In this document: piece by piece, positions 29,890 to 42,089 of the stretch | How positions within the stretch are numbered: the stretch's first letter is position 1 | Layout of the letters: each line of letters opens with the position of its first letter | Assembly: GCF_005239225.2 (NCBI RefSeq) | Contig: NC_133287.1 | Coordinates: forward strand, 13,249,493-13,313,492 | Reading direction: 5' to 3' | Source: Populus alba | Taxonomy: Eukaryota; Streptophyta; Magnoliopsida; Malpighiales; Salicaceae | Length of the DNA stretch: 64,000 nt | Notes under the pieces: generated by a model | The model's input: the letters and a program-made list of their open reading frames with translations, nothing else | Told to the model about the DNA's origin: nothing | Databases searched by the model: none | Position numbers and translations under genes: made by a program

Positions 29890-31930
29890 TCCATTCAATA
29901 GTCATTTTCAGCTGAAAAATTGTCAAAATAAACTTTCAAACGATACCCATTTACCTTGAAAACATTGTCATTCTTTGGATTCTCGATATCACAGACCCCA
30001 TATAGATACACATGTTTCACAATAAAAAGACCGCTCATCTTGATCTTAGTTTTCTAGGAAATAAATGGAGTCAAGAATTATAAAACAAGACTTTTTGACC
30101 AACATTAAATGTTTTTCTCAGTATTTTCTTGTCATAAAACTCTTAGATTCTTGCTTTATGAATTCTTGCATTGTTATATGCACCATTTCTTATTTCCTCA
30201 AGCTAATTTATTTGCAATTTTCGCAACTGACTAACATCATCAAGGTTTGAATTGAAAGCTTTAATAGCCCAATAAGCTTTATGTTCAATTTCCACAGGCA
30301 AGTGACAAGGTTTTCCATGGACTAGTATATAAGATGACATACCTAATGATGTTTTATAAGCAATTCGATAAGCCCAAAGTGCATCATTAAGTCTTAAAGA
30401 CCAGTCTTTCCTATTATGGTTCACTGTTTTCTCCAAGATTTGTTTGATCTCCCTATTAGCAAGCTCTACTTGTCCATTCGTCTAAGGGTGATAAGGGGTG
30501 GTAACTTTGTGTGTGATTTCATATTTCTTCATTAAAAAATCAAATGGCTTGTTGCAGAAATGTGTTCCGCCATCACTTATCATGGCTCGAGGGATTCCAA
30601 ATCAACTCAAAATATTATCTTTCAAAAACTTTATCACTGTTTTGTGATCATTGTTTTGACTTGGAATTGCCTCTATCCATTGTGAAACATAATCTACTAT
30701 GACTAATATGTACACAAAACCAAATGATGGAGGAAATGGACCTATGAAATCTATACCCCAATAGTCAAAGATCTCAATGACAAGAATAGGATTTAAAGGC
30801 ATCATATGATGTTTTGAAATAGATCCCAACTTTTAACAATTTTCACAAGTCTTGCAGAATGCATGTGAGTCCTTGAACATGGTGGGCCAGTAAAATCCAC
30901 TTTGTAAGATTTTTGCAGTTGTCTTTTTTTACGAGAAATAACCCCCACATGCCTCAGAATGACAAAATTTAATGACACCACTTACCTCATTGTCAGGAAT
31001 GCATCTTCAAAATATTTGATCAGGACAATATTTAAATAAATACGGGTCATCCCAATAAAAGTTCTTCACTTCGTTCAAGAACTTTTTTTTGTCTTGGGTA
31101 CTCCAATGAGCTAGCAATTGTCCTGAAACAATAAAATTAACAATATTAGCAAACCAAGGCATCATAGAAACGAAAAGTAAAGATTCATGAGGAAAGTAGT
31201 CATCAATTGATGTGATGTTAGATTTCGAATCTATTGTCAATCTGGATAAATGATCTGCGACAACATTTTTGGTGCCTTTCTTGTCTTTGATTGTGATATC
31301 AAATTCTTGAAGTAACAAAATCCACTGCACCAATCTAGCCTTAGAATCTTTCTTAGAAAGAAGATATTTCAATGTTGAATGATCACTAAAAACAACAACA
31401 GGTAAGCCAATAAGATAAGACCTGAATTTATCACATGCAAATACTACTGCAAGTAATTCTTTTTTAGTGGTGGTGTAATTCATTTGAGCACTATTTAAAG
31501 TTTTACTTACATAGTAAGGTTTCACATAAGGTTTCTTATCTTTTCTTTGTCCCAAGACAACACCCATGGCATAATCACTAGCGTCACACATTATTTCAAA
31601 AGGTAATGACCAATCAGGAGGTTGAATGACAAGAGCAAAAGTAAGCAAGTTTTTAAGTTTAACAAAGTCTTCTTCACAATGTTCAGTCCATTCAAAAGTA
31701 TTATCCTTTGTTAGAAGGTTACTCAAGGGCTTAGATATTACACTAAAATCTTTGATGAACCTTCTGTAAAAACCAGTATGTCCTAAGAATGATCTAACAT
31801 CTTTAACAGATTTTGGTGTTGGTAAGTTGGCAATTAACTCGATTTTAGATTTTTTAACCTTAATTACTTTTAATGAAACAATGTGACCAAGTACAATGCC
31901 ATTTGTTACCATAAAGTGCCATTTGTTCTC
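29890..31930 (-). pseudogene. T1 pol: RT thumb, RNase H and integrase
   Basis: Starts at [17 protein letters not shown] (31930-31880) at the edge of the A' fragment; the RT palm with its YxDD box is missing. RT connection: [18 protein letters not shown]. RNase [41 protein letters not shown]. Integrase: SGFYWPTMFKDSHAFC with the CxxC of the zinc region, [34 protein letters not shown] as the DDE core, then [15 protein letters not shown] and VFKVNGYRLKVYF at the C-terminus. Stops at about 30950, 30840, 30600, 30484 and elsewhere. ORF-X follows on the same strand. Confidence 0.9.
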
Positions 31931-33118
31931 TTATTTATAGGTACCCAAACTCCTTGTATGATCAGTTTGCGGCAGAATTGATCCTTCAACTAAAACCTCC
32001 AGAAGCCGGAATCAAAATATGCCCAAATTTAATATATGGTGCGATCTCATCCCCAATACACCTAATATGAAGTTTCAACTGATTCTAAGGTGTTTTTCTT
32101 ACGACTCACTAATAGTAGTGTTTCTGCGGCAGAATTGAACCTCGAATTAAAACCTCAAGCAAACAATATCGAAATATGTCCAAATTTGATATATGATGCG
32201 ATCTCACCCTAAATAGACTGAATAGGTCTGATCCCGAAAAGCCGAAATAGGTCTGATATGAGTGTGACACAATGGAAACCTGCCCCAAGGTACCAACACT
32301 ATTGGAATGACTAGAATGACGCAACGAAGCCAGTTAATCTTTGATAAGTCATATTCAGTTCGTTCAAGAACTGAAGAATGCAAGAATCACTCTCACACGT
32401 TAAAACTAAAAAATTCAGAATAATAATCATCAAAGCTGCCGAAATTTTGGCCTACATGAGTTTAAATAGTTCTTGAAAAGTTAACCCTAATGGATCCCTT
32501 ATGTGGACTTATATGAGGTCCACTTAAAACTGGCCCAAAACCCTAAACTGAAAAGCCCATAACCTGATCCAAACAAGCCTTGGATCCTAGCTCAAAACAA
32601 AGTTTTAATTAAGCCCAAACATTAAAGAAAATAATAAAAAAAACTAATCTGTCATTAAATACCGCCAGCCCTTCTTTCATTATGTAGCTAGGATGAATAA
32701 GGAATCCTTATAAGAAAAGGATTCTGGAACATTAATGAATCACCGCCACACTTGTAGATTATATTGCAGCTCATTAAAGATCATTGTGGAACTAGGAAAT
32801 TCCCAAAACCAGCTGCCACATCCTTGTAGGAAAAGAATCCTAACCAAATAGGAAGTCCACAAGTTAAATGGAAGTAAATAATAAAATACGTACAGCCTCT
32901 GTTGACCAGTATTGCGGTTCCTTCCCGAACTCAGATTGACTTGAATTTTTAACCCAAGAGAGTAGAGCATGTCTGGAGAGTCCACATAAAATATTAGCCC
33001 GATCCAACGGTCGGATTGAGGATTATGACTGTTGCCGTGAACCTGGACTGTTGCGCTTTTTACGCCAAAATCCAAATCTGACCTTACTTGGGTCATATCA
33101 CAGGGCTGAACCGTATCA
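31931..33118 (-). repeat. Family A' fragment (leader plus 5' LTR) inside T1
   Basis: 31931-32227 is family A leader with the TGCCGCAG-type repeats. It joins, with the LTR edge and primer site deleted, to an LTR from about 32228 to GAACCGTATCA at 33118. The LTR keeps the common R/U5 part but has a different U3 (32625-33118) also seen at 62530-63174. It interrupts T1 just after protease VVLDTQP. The RT start of T1 was lost with it. Confidence 0.75.
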
Positions 33119-34063
33119 AATAGGTTGTGTATCCAAGACAACAAAATCTAGAGGGTAAATGAATTTATCAACTTGTACTAACACATCCTCAACTATTCCT
33201 CTAGGCACTTTTACAGATCTATCAGCAAGTAAAAGAGTTACAGAGGTTGGTTTTAACTCACCTAGATTGAGACTTTGAAAGACTGAATATGGAAGTAAAT
33301 TCACACTAGCTCTAAGATCAAGTAAGGCTCTTTCAATTTTATGTTCTCCAATAAAGCAAGAAATTGTAGGACAACCAGGGTCTTTATATTTCAAAGCATT
33401 ATTGTTCTGAAGAATGACACTTACTTGTTCGGCTAAAAAGGCTTCTTTTTTTTCACATTCAGTTTTCTTTTCACAGTGCATAAATCTTTCAAAAATTTAG
33501 CATAGGAAAGAACTTGTTTAATAGCATCCAATAAAGGTATATTGATCCTTACCTGTTTGAAAGTTTCAAAGATTTCAGAGTTGTGATTGACTTTCCTTTG
33601 TTTGGTCATGGCATGAGGAAATGGGAGTGCTGGCGGGGAATCAGCCTTTTCTTTGCAATGTTCAGGTTCAACCTCTTCCTTACCCTCAGAGATAGACTCT
33701 TCATCTTTCTCATAAGGTTCAATAGTGGGTTTTTCAATAACCTTACCACTACGAAGAGTGATGACTGATTTGACTTGATCCATATGTTGGCTTCCAGAAC
33801 TACTTGCATTTATATTGTATGCACCTTTGGATTTTGCTGTGGTTGAGATGGAAACTTACCTTTCTCTTGGAAACTGAGAGCAGATGTTAATTTTGCAAGA
33901 GTATCTTTAAAATCTGTCATGCTTGGAGCAAGTTGAGTGTTGATTGTCTCATGCTTTTCAATGAATGCATGTAATATTTCCTCAAGATTTCTTCTAGGAG
34001 GTGGAGCATAAGGAGGTGCATATCCATGAGAATTTTGGAAATTATGGTGTGCTTGAAATAGTG
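33119..34063 (-). pseudogene. T1 protease and gag C-terminal region
   Basis: From the right: gag tail (FQAHHNFQNSHGYAPPYAPP, RRNLEEILHAFIEKH, SFQEKGKFPSQ), the ITLRSGKVIEKP linker, an acidic stretch, then protease (CFIGEHKIERALLDLRASVN, LADRSVKVPRGIVEDV, YPLDFVVLDTQP). The active site reads DLRAS where D-L/S/T-G is expected, so protease would be dead. Frames are broken near 33480 and 33800. Continues into 40862-41551 across A3. Confidence 0.85.
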
Positions 34064-34954
34064 TGATGCGAACCTCGTGATCACGTGGTCACGCAACCCA
34101 CAATCAAGATTGAGATCTGATCCTGGAAAGCCGAAAGAGGTTTGATAAGAGTGTGACACAATGGAAACCTGCCCCAAGGCACCAACACTATTGGAATGAG
34201 TAGAATGACGCCACAAAGCCAGTTAATCTTCGATAAGTCAGATTCAGTTCGTTCAAGAACTGAAGAATGCAAGAATCACTCTCACACGTTAAAACTGAAA
34301 AATTCAGAATAATATTCATCAAAGCTGCCGAAACTTTGGCTTACATGGGTTTAAATAGTTCCTGAAGAATTAACCCTAATGGACCCCTTATATGGACTTA
34401 TATGAGGTCCACTCAAAACTGGCCCAAAACCTTAAACTGAAAAGCCCATAACTTAATCCAAACAAGCCTTGGATCCTAGCTTAAAAACAAAGTATTAATT
34501 AAGCCCAAACAAGCCTTGGGCTGTAGCTAACAAAATAAAATAAAACCCCTAATATTAAATCCATGTTCTGCCATGAGAAGAAGAGAATGAACTAAAATAG
34601 TACAGAACTGATTGAAGGCTTATTTATAGCCTTCCATGCAGCCCCTTAATCCTAGAAACAAAAGGAAAAGGTAGCCACCGTGTTGTTTCCAAGTTTAGTA
34701 AGATTCTTTTGTTTCCTTTGTTGTCCTCATCTCATAGCCCAAATAAGGTTGTATTGGACCCCTCTTGCACATGGATAAGATGTACTAGGATCTCCTCTTG
34801 ATACTCCAATGGACCTTTCAATTCTGACTTGGTGGAAACCTTCAAAACCAATGCATTGAATGCATCTTTCAATGTCTTTGTCTTGGACCGAGTCATCGCT
34901 CCATTTAGAACATGTAATGGGTTCTTGCTGGTGTTTCTAGGCTGGTCCGCATCA
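34064..34954 (-). repeat. A3 3' LTR, long form (891 bp)
   Basis: TGATGCGAACC to GTCCGCATCA. Contains the TATA block (about 34545-34735) and, at its right end, the last 75 codons of pol. Confidence 0.93.
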
Positions 34955-36387
34955 TCCCCTCTCTCCTCGAAAGGATTCGACCTCGAATCAAAATCTGTGT
35001 CAAACAACGTAAGATCAGTAACATTAAAGGTAGCACTAACACTATAATCACCTGGAAGGTCAATTTTGTATGCGTTGTCATTGATTCTCTCTAAAACCTG
35101 AAATGGACCATCACCACGAGGCTGTAATTTTGATTTCCTTTGGTTAGGAAATCGTTCCTTACGCATGTGCACCCAGACCCAATCACCGGGTTGGAAAACA
35201 ACTAATTTACGTCCCTTATTTGCTTTAGAAGCGTAAAGTCTATTCTTTCTCTCTATTTGTAGTCGAACTCCCTCATGGAGTTCTCTCACCATCTTTGCCT
35301 TCTTTTCACCATCTAAACTTACCCTTTCTTCAAAACGTAAAGGAATTACATCCATAGGAGTTAGTGGATTAAAACCATAAATAATTTTAAAACGAGAAAA
35401 AGTAGTGGTCGAATGCACAGTTCTATTATAAGCAAACTCAACAAAAGGCAAACATTTTTCCCAACTTTTCAAATTCTTTTGAATTACAACACGTAAAAGT
35501 TGGGATAATGTTCTATTCACTACCTTAGTTTGTCCATCTATTTGAGGATGGCATGTTGTCGAAAATAAGAGTTTAGTTCCCAACTTTCCCCATAAGGTCT
35601 TCCAAAAGTAACTAAGGAACTTAACATCACAATCTGACACTATAGTCTTAGGAATGCCATGAAAACGTACAATCTCCGTAAAGAACAAGTCTGCGATATG
35701 AGATGCATCATCTGTTTTATGGCATGCAATGAAATGCGTCATTTTAGAAAACCTATCAACCACAACAAAAATAGAGTCTCTACCTTTCTTTGACCTAGGT
35801 AAACCTAAAACAAAGTCCATAGAGATATCTACCCAAGGTTCAGTAGGCACAGGTAATGGTGTATATAGTTTATGCGGTTGTACTCTAGATTTTGCCTTTC
35901 TACAAGCAACGCATTGTTCACAAATTCGTTGCACATCTCTTTTCATCCTTGGCCAATAGAAATGCTCATTTAAGGACGTAGCTATTATGCTGAAATCTTT
36001 CACAAAACGCTTGTAAAAACTAGCTAACCCATGAAAACTCCTTACCTCACTTAGCGATTTGGGTGTAGGCCAATCCCGGATGGCCTTAACTTTCTCCCCA
36101 TCCACCTCGATACATTGTGCAGTTACAACATAGCCAAGAAACACAATTTTCTCCATGCAAAAGGCACACTTTTTAAGATTAGCATACAATTTCTTACTAT
36201 GCAACACACTAATTACATTACGCAAATGATCAAGATGCTCAGTTAAGTTCTTGCTATATATCAAAATGTCATCAAAATACACAACCACAAACTTACCTAT
36301 GAATGCACGCAGCACATAATTCATTAAATGCATAAACGTATTAGGTGCATTTGTAAGTCCAAACGGCATTACTAACCATTCATACAA
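34732..36387 (-). pseudogene. A3 pol: RT fused in frame to integrase, RNase H deleted
   Basis: A 551-codon open frame. RT part: [61 protein letters not shown]. It passes from LNE straight to [18 protein letters not shown] of integrase, skipping about 245 residues that include the whole RNase H domain and the HHCC histidines. Integrase catalytic blocks ([28 protein letters not shown] with Glu changed to Lys) and the C-terminal tail (AMTRSKTK) follow. The join occurs where both A1 segments read similar AATGA/CATGA, so a short-homology deletion is likely. It cannot be an active element. Confidence 0.9.
34955..34968 (-). other. A3 polypurine tract
   Basis: TCCCCTCTCTCCTC, the reverse complement of the family A purine tract, adjoining the LTR. 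Confidence 0.8.
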
Positions 36388-36399
36388 ACCATGCTTAGT

Positions 36400-37041
36400 C
36401 TAAAATGTTGTTTTCCACTCATCACCGTCTTTCATCCTAATTTGATGGTACCCACTTTTCAAGTCAATTTTAGAGAAAATACAGGATATATGTAACTCAT
36501 CTAACATGTCATTAAGCCTAGGAATGGGATGTCTATACTTTACCGTTATATTGTTGATGGCTCAGCAATCAACACACATCCTCCATGTTCCATCCTTCTT
36601 AGGCACAAGTAGCACAATTATAGCACACGGGCTCATACTCTCACGAATGTAACCCTTTTCCATCAGCTGATCAACTTGCCTTTGAAGCCCCTTCGTCTCC
36701 TCAGAATTGCTGTTATAGGCTGGTCGGTTAGGAATTGAAGCTCTAGGTGCGAAATCAATCGGATGCCCTATCCCCCTCAATGGTGGTAATCCGCTAGCAG
36801 TATCATTGGGGAACACATCATCAAACTCCTGCAACAAAGAAATAACAACACTAGGCACAATATGATCAAGATCATTAGTATTAAAGTAAGCCTCTTTGTA
36901 CATAAGTAAAATCATTGGCTTGTTTCTGACCTCACCCTCTCTAGCATAAAAATTGGGTTGTTTCTTTAGTTTTTCCACACAATCCTCATCACACTTACTG
37001 ACTTTCTTCACTCCTCTTGTCTTACCTCCGCTCTCGGCCAA
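36400..37041 (-). pseudogene. A3 RT N-terminal part
   Basis: ORF 37041-36562 reads EKLKKQPNFYAREGEV, SLLQEFDDVFPNDTASGLPP, EKGYIRESMSPCA, VLLVPKKDGTWRMCVD and closes at TGA as in A1. The finger/palm segment to 36400 ([16 protein letters not shown]) continues with one stop before 36387. Two deletions relative to A1 are small. Confidence 0.85.
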
Positions 37042-37106
37042 ATTTGGGTGTTTTTGAGTTGTGGTCGAAAGGTTTGATTTGTTTGGAGTGTTGGCCGAAT
37101 ATTTGC

Positions 37107-38923
37107 TTATGTTTGGATGGGTGGCCGATTGGGTTGTAGTGGTTTGGGTTCTAACCGAATCTGATGGTCTTCTCTCCCCTTGTTCCTCACCTTAATTTTC
37201 TCTCCCCATCGCCTCATGCTCACAAGAGTGATGGTTTTACCATCTTTTACAATGGTATATCTATTTTTAACCCCATCATGAATTGCCTCCCTATCATATT
37301 GCCATGGTCTCCCCAACAAGATGTGACTTGCTTGCATTGGTACCACGTCGCACAGAACTTCATCAACATATTTCCCAATAAAAAATGGAACCACAACCTG
37401 TTTAGTCACTTTCAATTCACCACTATCATTTAGCCATTGCAATCTATATGGTTTAGCATGCTTAGCAGTACACAAATTTAGTTTAATAACAAGGGTGGCA
37501 CTACAAACATTAACACAGCTTCTATATCTATAATTAAACCACACACCTTGCTTTGCACATAACAACGCGTATGGAAGATGTTCTCCCTTTGTTCATAAGT
37601 ATCATCTTCCTTGACCTGAACCTGAAGCGTTCGCCTTATAACCAAGGACTCCTCAATCGGTAATGCTAACTCATCCCCATCACTATCCTCCAATGGTGGC
37701 ATGCCTTCACAATCATAACTGTCACTTTCAGATTCCACATCACCATTATCTCTATCATCATGATTCTCTTGTTTGGACACTTCTGAAGCATAATGTCATG
37801 TCCTGACACCTGAAACATTTAACATCACGAGTAAGTTTAGGTTGAGTTTCATATTTATCTTTGGCATCAGTAGGGACATCAACTTTAGCCTTTGGTGGTT
37901 CGATTCTAGACGGACCAAAGGATCTTGGCCGGATAGTACTCTCTCTTAGATTCGGCTTCCAAGATGATGACGAACCGAATTAAACGCTGGCGAGCATGCC
38001 CCTTCCTAAGTTGTCTCTTTACCTTCGTCGATGTGAACCATGTCCTCTAGCTCCACATAGTGTTGTAGCTTATTTAGCAATGTCCGATTCAACCCATTAA
38101 GAAATCTAGCCATGGGGCTTCTCTATCCTCAACAACAATTAGCCCGAATCATTGTTATCTCCATCTCTTTGTGATATTCATCTATTGTCTTATAACCTTG
38201 ATTCAGACCTTGGAGCTTCAGATATAAGTCTCTGTAATAGTGGTTTGCACAAATCATCTCCTTATTAAGACTTTTCATCTCCCCCAAGGTCTGAATGGTC
38301 GCTCTCCATTCCTCCTCCTATTACTGATCACAATCTGATCCCACCAAATCAACGCATACTCCGTAAACTCAATTATCACCAATTTCACCTTTTTTATTCA
38401 GAATAGCTTATGACAATCAAAAAATCCAATCTACCTTTTTCTCCCACTCCAAATAAGCCTCGAGATCGTTTTTACCTTGAAAGGTAGGAATTTTCAGTTT
38501 AATGGTGTCCAAGTCCCCATCCATATCTTCATAAGTGCTCATGCCAAGGAAATTCACATTCCTCCTAGCCCTGTTCGGTCCAGACCTGATTCCTTGGCCA
38601 GCTGATGCAAAATCATAGTCATCTTCACCCCTATCTACATTTTCATCAACAAACTCTTCAAAATCAGATCTAACATTCCGTGCAGCCATAGGGACCGTAT
38701 TTCCCCTGCAATCAGCCCTACTATTCTGTTGCTTTATCGAATTCACCTCATCTTTCAGATCCTTGTATGTCTTAGACAACGGCTCAAGTTGCTGGCCTAT
38801 GGATCGCAATTGGAAAGCTACGTCAGGATTTTGTGTTGCTAATTCGTTGTTTTCAGACATTCTTTGAATCTGTAAAATTTGGTCAGTAGCACAAAATATA
38901 TCCTCACACCTCTCGTGTATCAC
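37107..38923 (-). pseudogene. A3 gag and protease
   Basis: Gag N-terminus at 38923-38417 is open for 168 codons (SENNELATQNPDVAFQLRSI, TIKLKIPTFQGKNDLEAYLE, WEKKVDWIF), which explains the shattered copy in A1. The middle (38416-37781) has stops; the zinc knuckle is damaged. The protease region (37780-37107) has HASHILLGRPW-type sequence, but the active-site DNGS is replaced by DIEAV through a shift. Family assignment is certain from similarity to A1. Confidence 0.85.
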
Positions 38924-39955
38924 ACAAAAAAAAAATCAAGGCTTTTCACTCTATTAAGCTCTCTACGCCTTTTACCTCACAACTTGCTTTCTTTTGGTTC
39001 TTTAGGAAAATCAACAAATCAAAGTCAGTAGCTTTCGCAGCGCACTCTAATTATAATTTTCAGACTCAAGAATAAAAAAAATATATATTGAAAAACAAAG
39101 CAAAAAAAAAAACTACGATTATGGATTTTGCGAGTAGCAATGCAAATTCGTGCGAATTGTGGACAAAACGTAGACATGAAATAAAACAAAAGTGAATATT
39201 AGCGAAAAACAATTACTTGACTCCTATTACGCAATTTTTACGTAACAGAATTGAAACCCAAACCAAATGATCTCGAAATGACCTCAAATATTCAATATTT
39301 AGTAATATAATACTATGAAAACACTAATACTCAATTTAATAGGTCGTTCTCTCATGTCTAGGTACCCAAACCCCTTGGATGATCAGTTTGCGGCAGATTT
39401 GAACCTCTAATTAAAACCTCCAGAAACCGATATCAAAAATAATCCCAAAATTAATATGTGATGTGATATCATACCCAGTACTCGGAAGATGAAGTTTCAA
39501 TAGATTCCAAAGGTGTTTTACCTAGGTTCCACTAAGAGTAGTGTTTTTACGGCAGAATTGAAACTCGAATTAAAACCTCAAGCAAATAATATCAGAATAA
39601 GCCCAACTTTTCATGTATGATGCGATCCCACCCCCAATAGACTGAATATGAAAGTTTAAATTTGATTCCAAGGTGGTTTGCTTATGGTTCACCAAGATTT
39701 GTGTTTCTGCAGCAAAAATTGAATGATCCTTCAAATTTCAACATAATCACTCTTTTCTTCTATTTCTTTCTGTTTTTTATCTTTTTAATAAACTGATTAT
39801 GATTAGAGATAGTACCAATGAAATATAAACCCTTTTTTTTTTTTTGCTTAGATGACGTAGACTCGAAGAATAAGAAGATGGACGCAAACACTGAAAAACT
39901 TAAGGGAACACAAAAGAAAAAAAAATGAAAATAACAGAATGATATGACCTTGTTT
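38924..39955 (-). other. A3 leader
   Basis: Non-coding leader homologous to 19295-20488 of A1, including the TGCCGCAG repeats. It stops at AAGGTCATATC, next to where the primer site and LTR should be. Confidence 0.8.
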
Positions 39956-40861
39956 TTGGACCATCACCACGAGGCCTGTAATTTTGATTTCCTTTGGTTA
40001 GGAAATCGTTCCTTACGCATATGCACCCAGACCCAATCACCGGTTGGAAAACAATTAATTTACGGTTCCCTTATTTGCTTTAAAAACGTTCAAAGTCTAT
40101 TTCTTTCTCTCTATTTGTAGTCGAACTCCCTCATGGAGTTCTCTCACCATCTTTGCCTTCTTTTCACCAATCTAAACTTACCCTTTCTTCAAAACGTAAA
40201 GGAATTACATCCATAGGAGTTAGTGGATTAAAACCATAAACAATTTTAAAAGGAGAAAAAGTAGTGGTCGAATGCACAGTTCTATTATAAGCAAACTCAA
40301 CAAAAGGCAAACATTTTTCCCAACTTTTCAAAATTCTTTTTGAATTACAACACGTAAAAGTTGGGATAATGTTCTATTCACTACCTTAGTTTGTCCATCT
40401 TTTTTAGGATGGCATGTTGTCGAAATAAGAGTTTAGTTCCCAACTTTCCCATAAGGTCTTCCAAAAGTAACTAAGGAACTTAACATCACAATCTGACACT
40501 ATAGTCTTAGGAATGCCATGAAAAGGTAGCCACATATTGTTTCCAAGTTGTAGTAGATTCTTTTGTTTCCTTTTTTAGTTGTCCTCATCTCATAGCCCAT
40601 ATAAAGTTGTATTGGACCCCTCTTGTACATCGCATAAGATGTACTAGGAATCTCCTCTTGATACTCCAATGGACCTTTCCAATTCTGACTTTGGTGGAAA
40701 CCTTCAAAACATACAATTTACTTACCTTACGCAACACACTTCAATGCAAGATGCTCATCTTTCAATGTCTTGGTGGATCCGGATACTCCAATGTCATTTG
40801 GTCTTTTAAGACCGAGTGCATGTAATGGTCCTTGCTGGTGTTTCTGGGCTGGTCCGCATCA
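39956..40861 (-). repeat. Scrambled right end of A3
   Basis: Instead of primer site and 5' LTR, this holds pol integrase sequence equivalent to 35104-35665, then pieces of LTR U3 (as 34668-34850), then mixed fragments at about 40708-40815, and a normal LTR edge GGTCCGCATCA. Homopolymer and single-base errors are frequent. It may be misassembled. Confidence 0.7.
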
Positions 40862-41551
40862 TAGTGGCTGTGAAGTTTGTGTGTTATTGTTATCACTCTT
40901 CCAACTGAAATTTAGGTGATTTCTCTAACTAGGGTTATACATTTGTAAGTATGGGTTATGGTTGGGCCTTTTTGAAAACTGGCTTTTTAAAGCATGAGTT
41001 TGTTCATGAGGCATTCCCTAAAAGAAGGCAAAGTTGGACATTTTCAATTCAAGTGCTTTCGACTTTTCTAGCTAAAGACGTAAACTTGGCTTGGAGGTCA
41101 TGATCTTCCTAAAGTTGTGCATACCTCCACTAGATGTATGAGGCTGAGTTTTACTTGGTGCCCGTCATAAGTATTCCTGTAGTGTCCTAATTTTGAGCAT
41201 TTTCAAACTAGCAAGTCTAGGTATACCTTTTCATTGCTTCAATTAGGGTCTTTATCTTCAAAAAGTTTTATTGCCACATTAATTTAAACAAATTTGCCTT
41301 TCTCTAGGTGTTAACCCTTCATAAAAATATAAAACAATGTCCATGTTTTGCAAAACCATGATGAGGGTAAGTATTAAGTAAGTCTCGATACCTATCCAAC
41401 ATTGGTAAAATGTTCTCCTGCTTTTGAGTGAAAGTGATGATTTGTCTTCTGAAAGAGTTTGTTCTGTGAAACGGAAAAAAAACTTCTTTAAAAATTGTTG
41501 TTCCATTTCATCCAAGCACAATAGATCCCTGGTCTCAAATTTTATAGCCAT
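40862..41551 (-). pseudogene. T1 gag N-terminal and central part
   Basis: Minus-strand frames show MAIKFETRDLLCLDEMEQQF, FFRFTEQTLSEDK, RTFYQCW, YFYEGLTPRERQ and, near 40867-40940, RNHLNFSWKSDNN. These are landmark segments of plant Tat/Athila gag. The frame is broken at several places between 40950 and 41280. It continues at 34063 on the other side of A3. Confidence 0.8.
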
Positions 41552-42070
41552 ATTTTAGCTTTATCTTTTTAATGAAAGAAAAAAAGCTTTTAATCTAATG
41601 GTGTTCATGCTACAATTTAAGTTATTATAGGTTTACAGACCTCCTCAAATTGCCTTAAAATACAAGTATGGATTTTCTAGGTCTAAGCCATGAAAAGAAG
41701 GTAAAAGTTGAATCATACCTGACTTAAAATTAAAATGAGATGCATCAGGAGGGAAAACTATACATAAGGGTGCACTTGTTCTTGTTAGGATTCATGTGAT
41801 CTCTAAGTGTTTCTCACACGGTTATTCTCATTATGAAGCGATTGGTTATCTTCTTCGACCATATTTTCTGAACATGATGAGGATACCCTACAAAGTCGAC
41901 CACACTTAATGTACGTGACCAAACTCTCATGCACGTGTAAGAAGAGAATAAAAGAAAGAAAAGAAAAAGAGAAGAAAAAAGAAACAAAACAACAAGGAAA
42001 CAAAAGTTAGATAAAATGAAAAGTGAAAGATAAAATAAATTAAATATTATAATTTATACAAGAATTTACC

Positions 42071-42089
42071 ATCCCCGACAACGGCGCCA
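42071..42089 (-). other. T1 primer binding site, tRNA-Asp (inner copy)
   Basis: ATCCCCGACAACGGCGCCA is nearly the 3' end of plant tRNA-Asp, so the minus strand is its complement. One base differs from the outer copy. It lies 7 nt from LTR edge TGACACTACC (42097). Confidence 0.85.

Larger units (their letters stand above)
34064..40861 (-). mobile_element. Ty3/gypsy element A3 (family A) inserted in T1 gag
   Basis: 6.8 kb, minus orientation, with perfect target duplication TAGTG at 34059-34063 and 40862-40866. Gag codons of T1 continue across the site if A3 is ignored, so T1 is older. The 3' LTR (34064-34954) is well preserved; the right end is scrambled (39956-40861). Internal order: pol, protease, gag, leader. 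It lacks RNase H and is defective. Confidence 0.92.

Noticed and set aside
42071..42089. tRNA-Asp gene 3' end
   Set aside because: Only the last 18-19 nt match and no tRNA body follows; it is a primer binding site next to an LTR.
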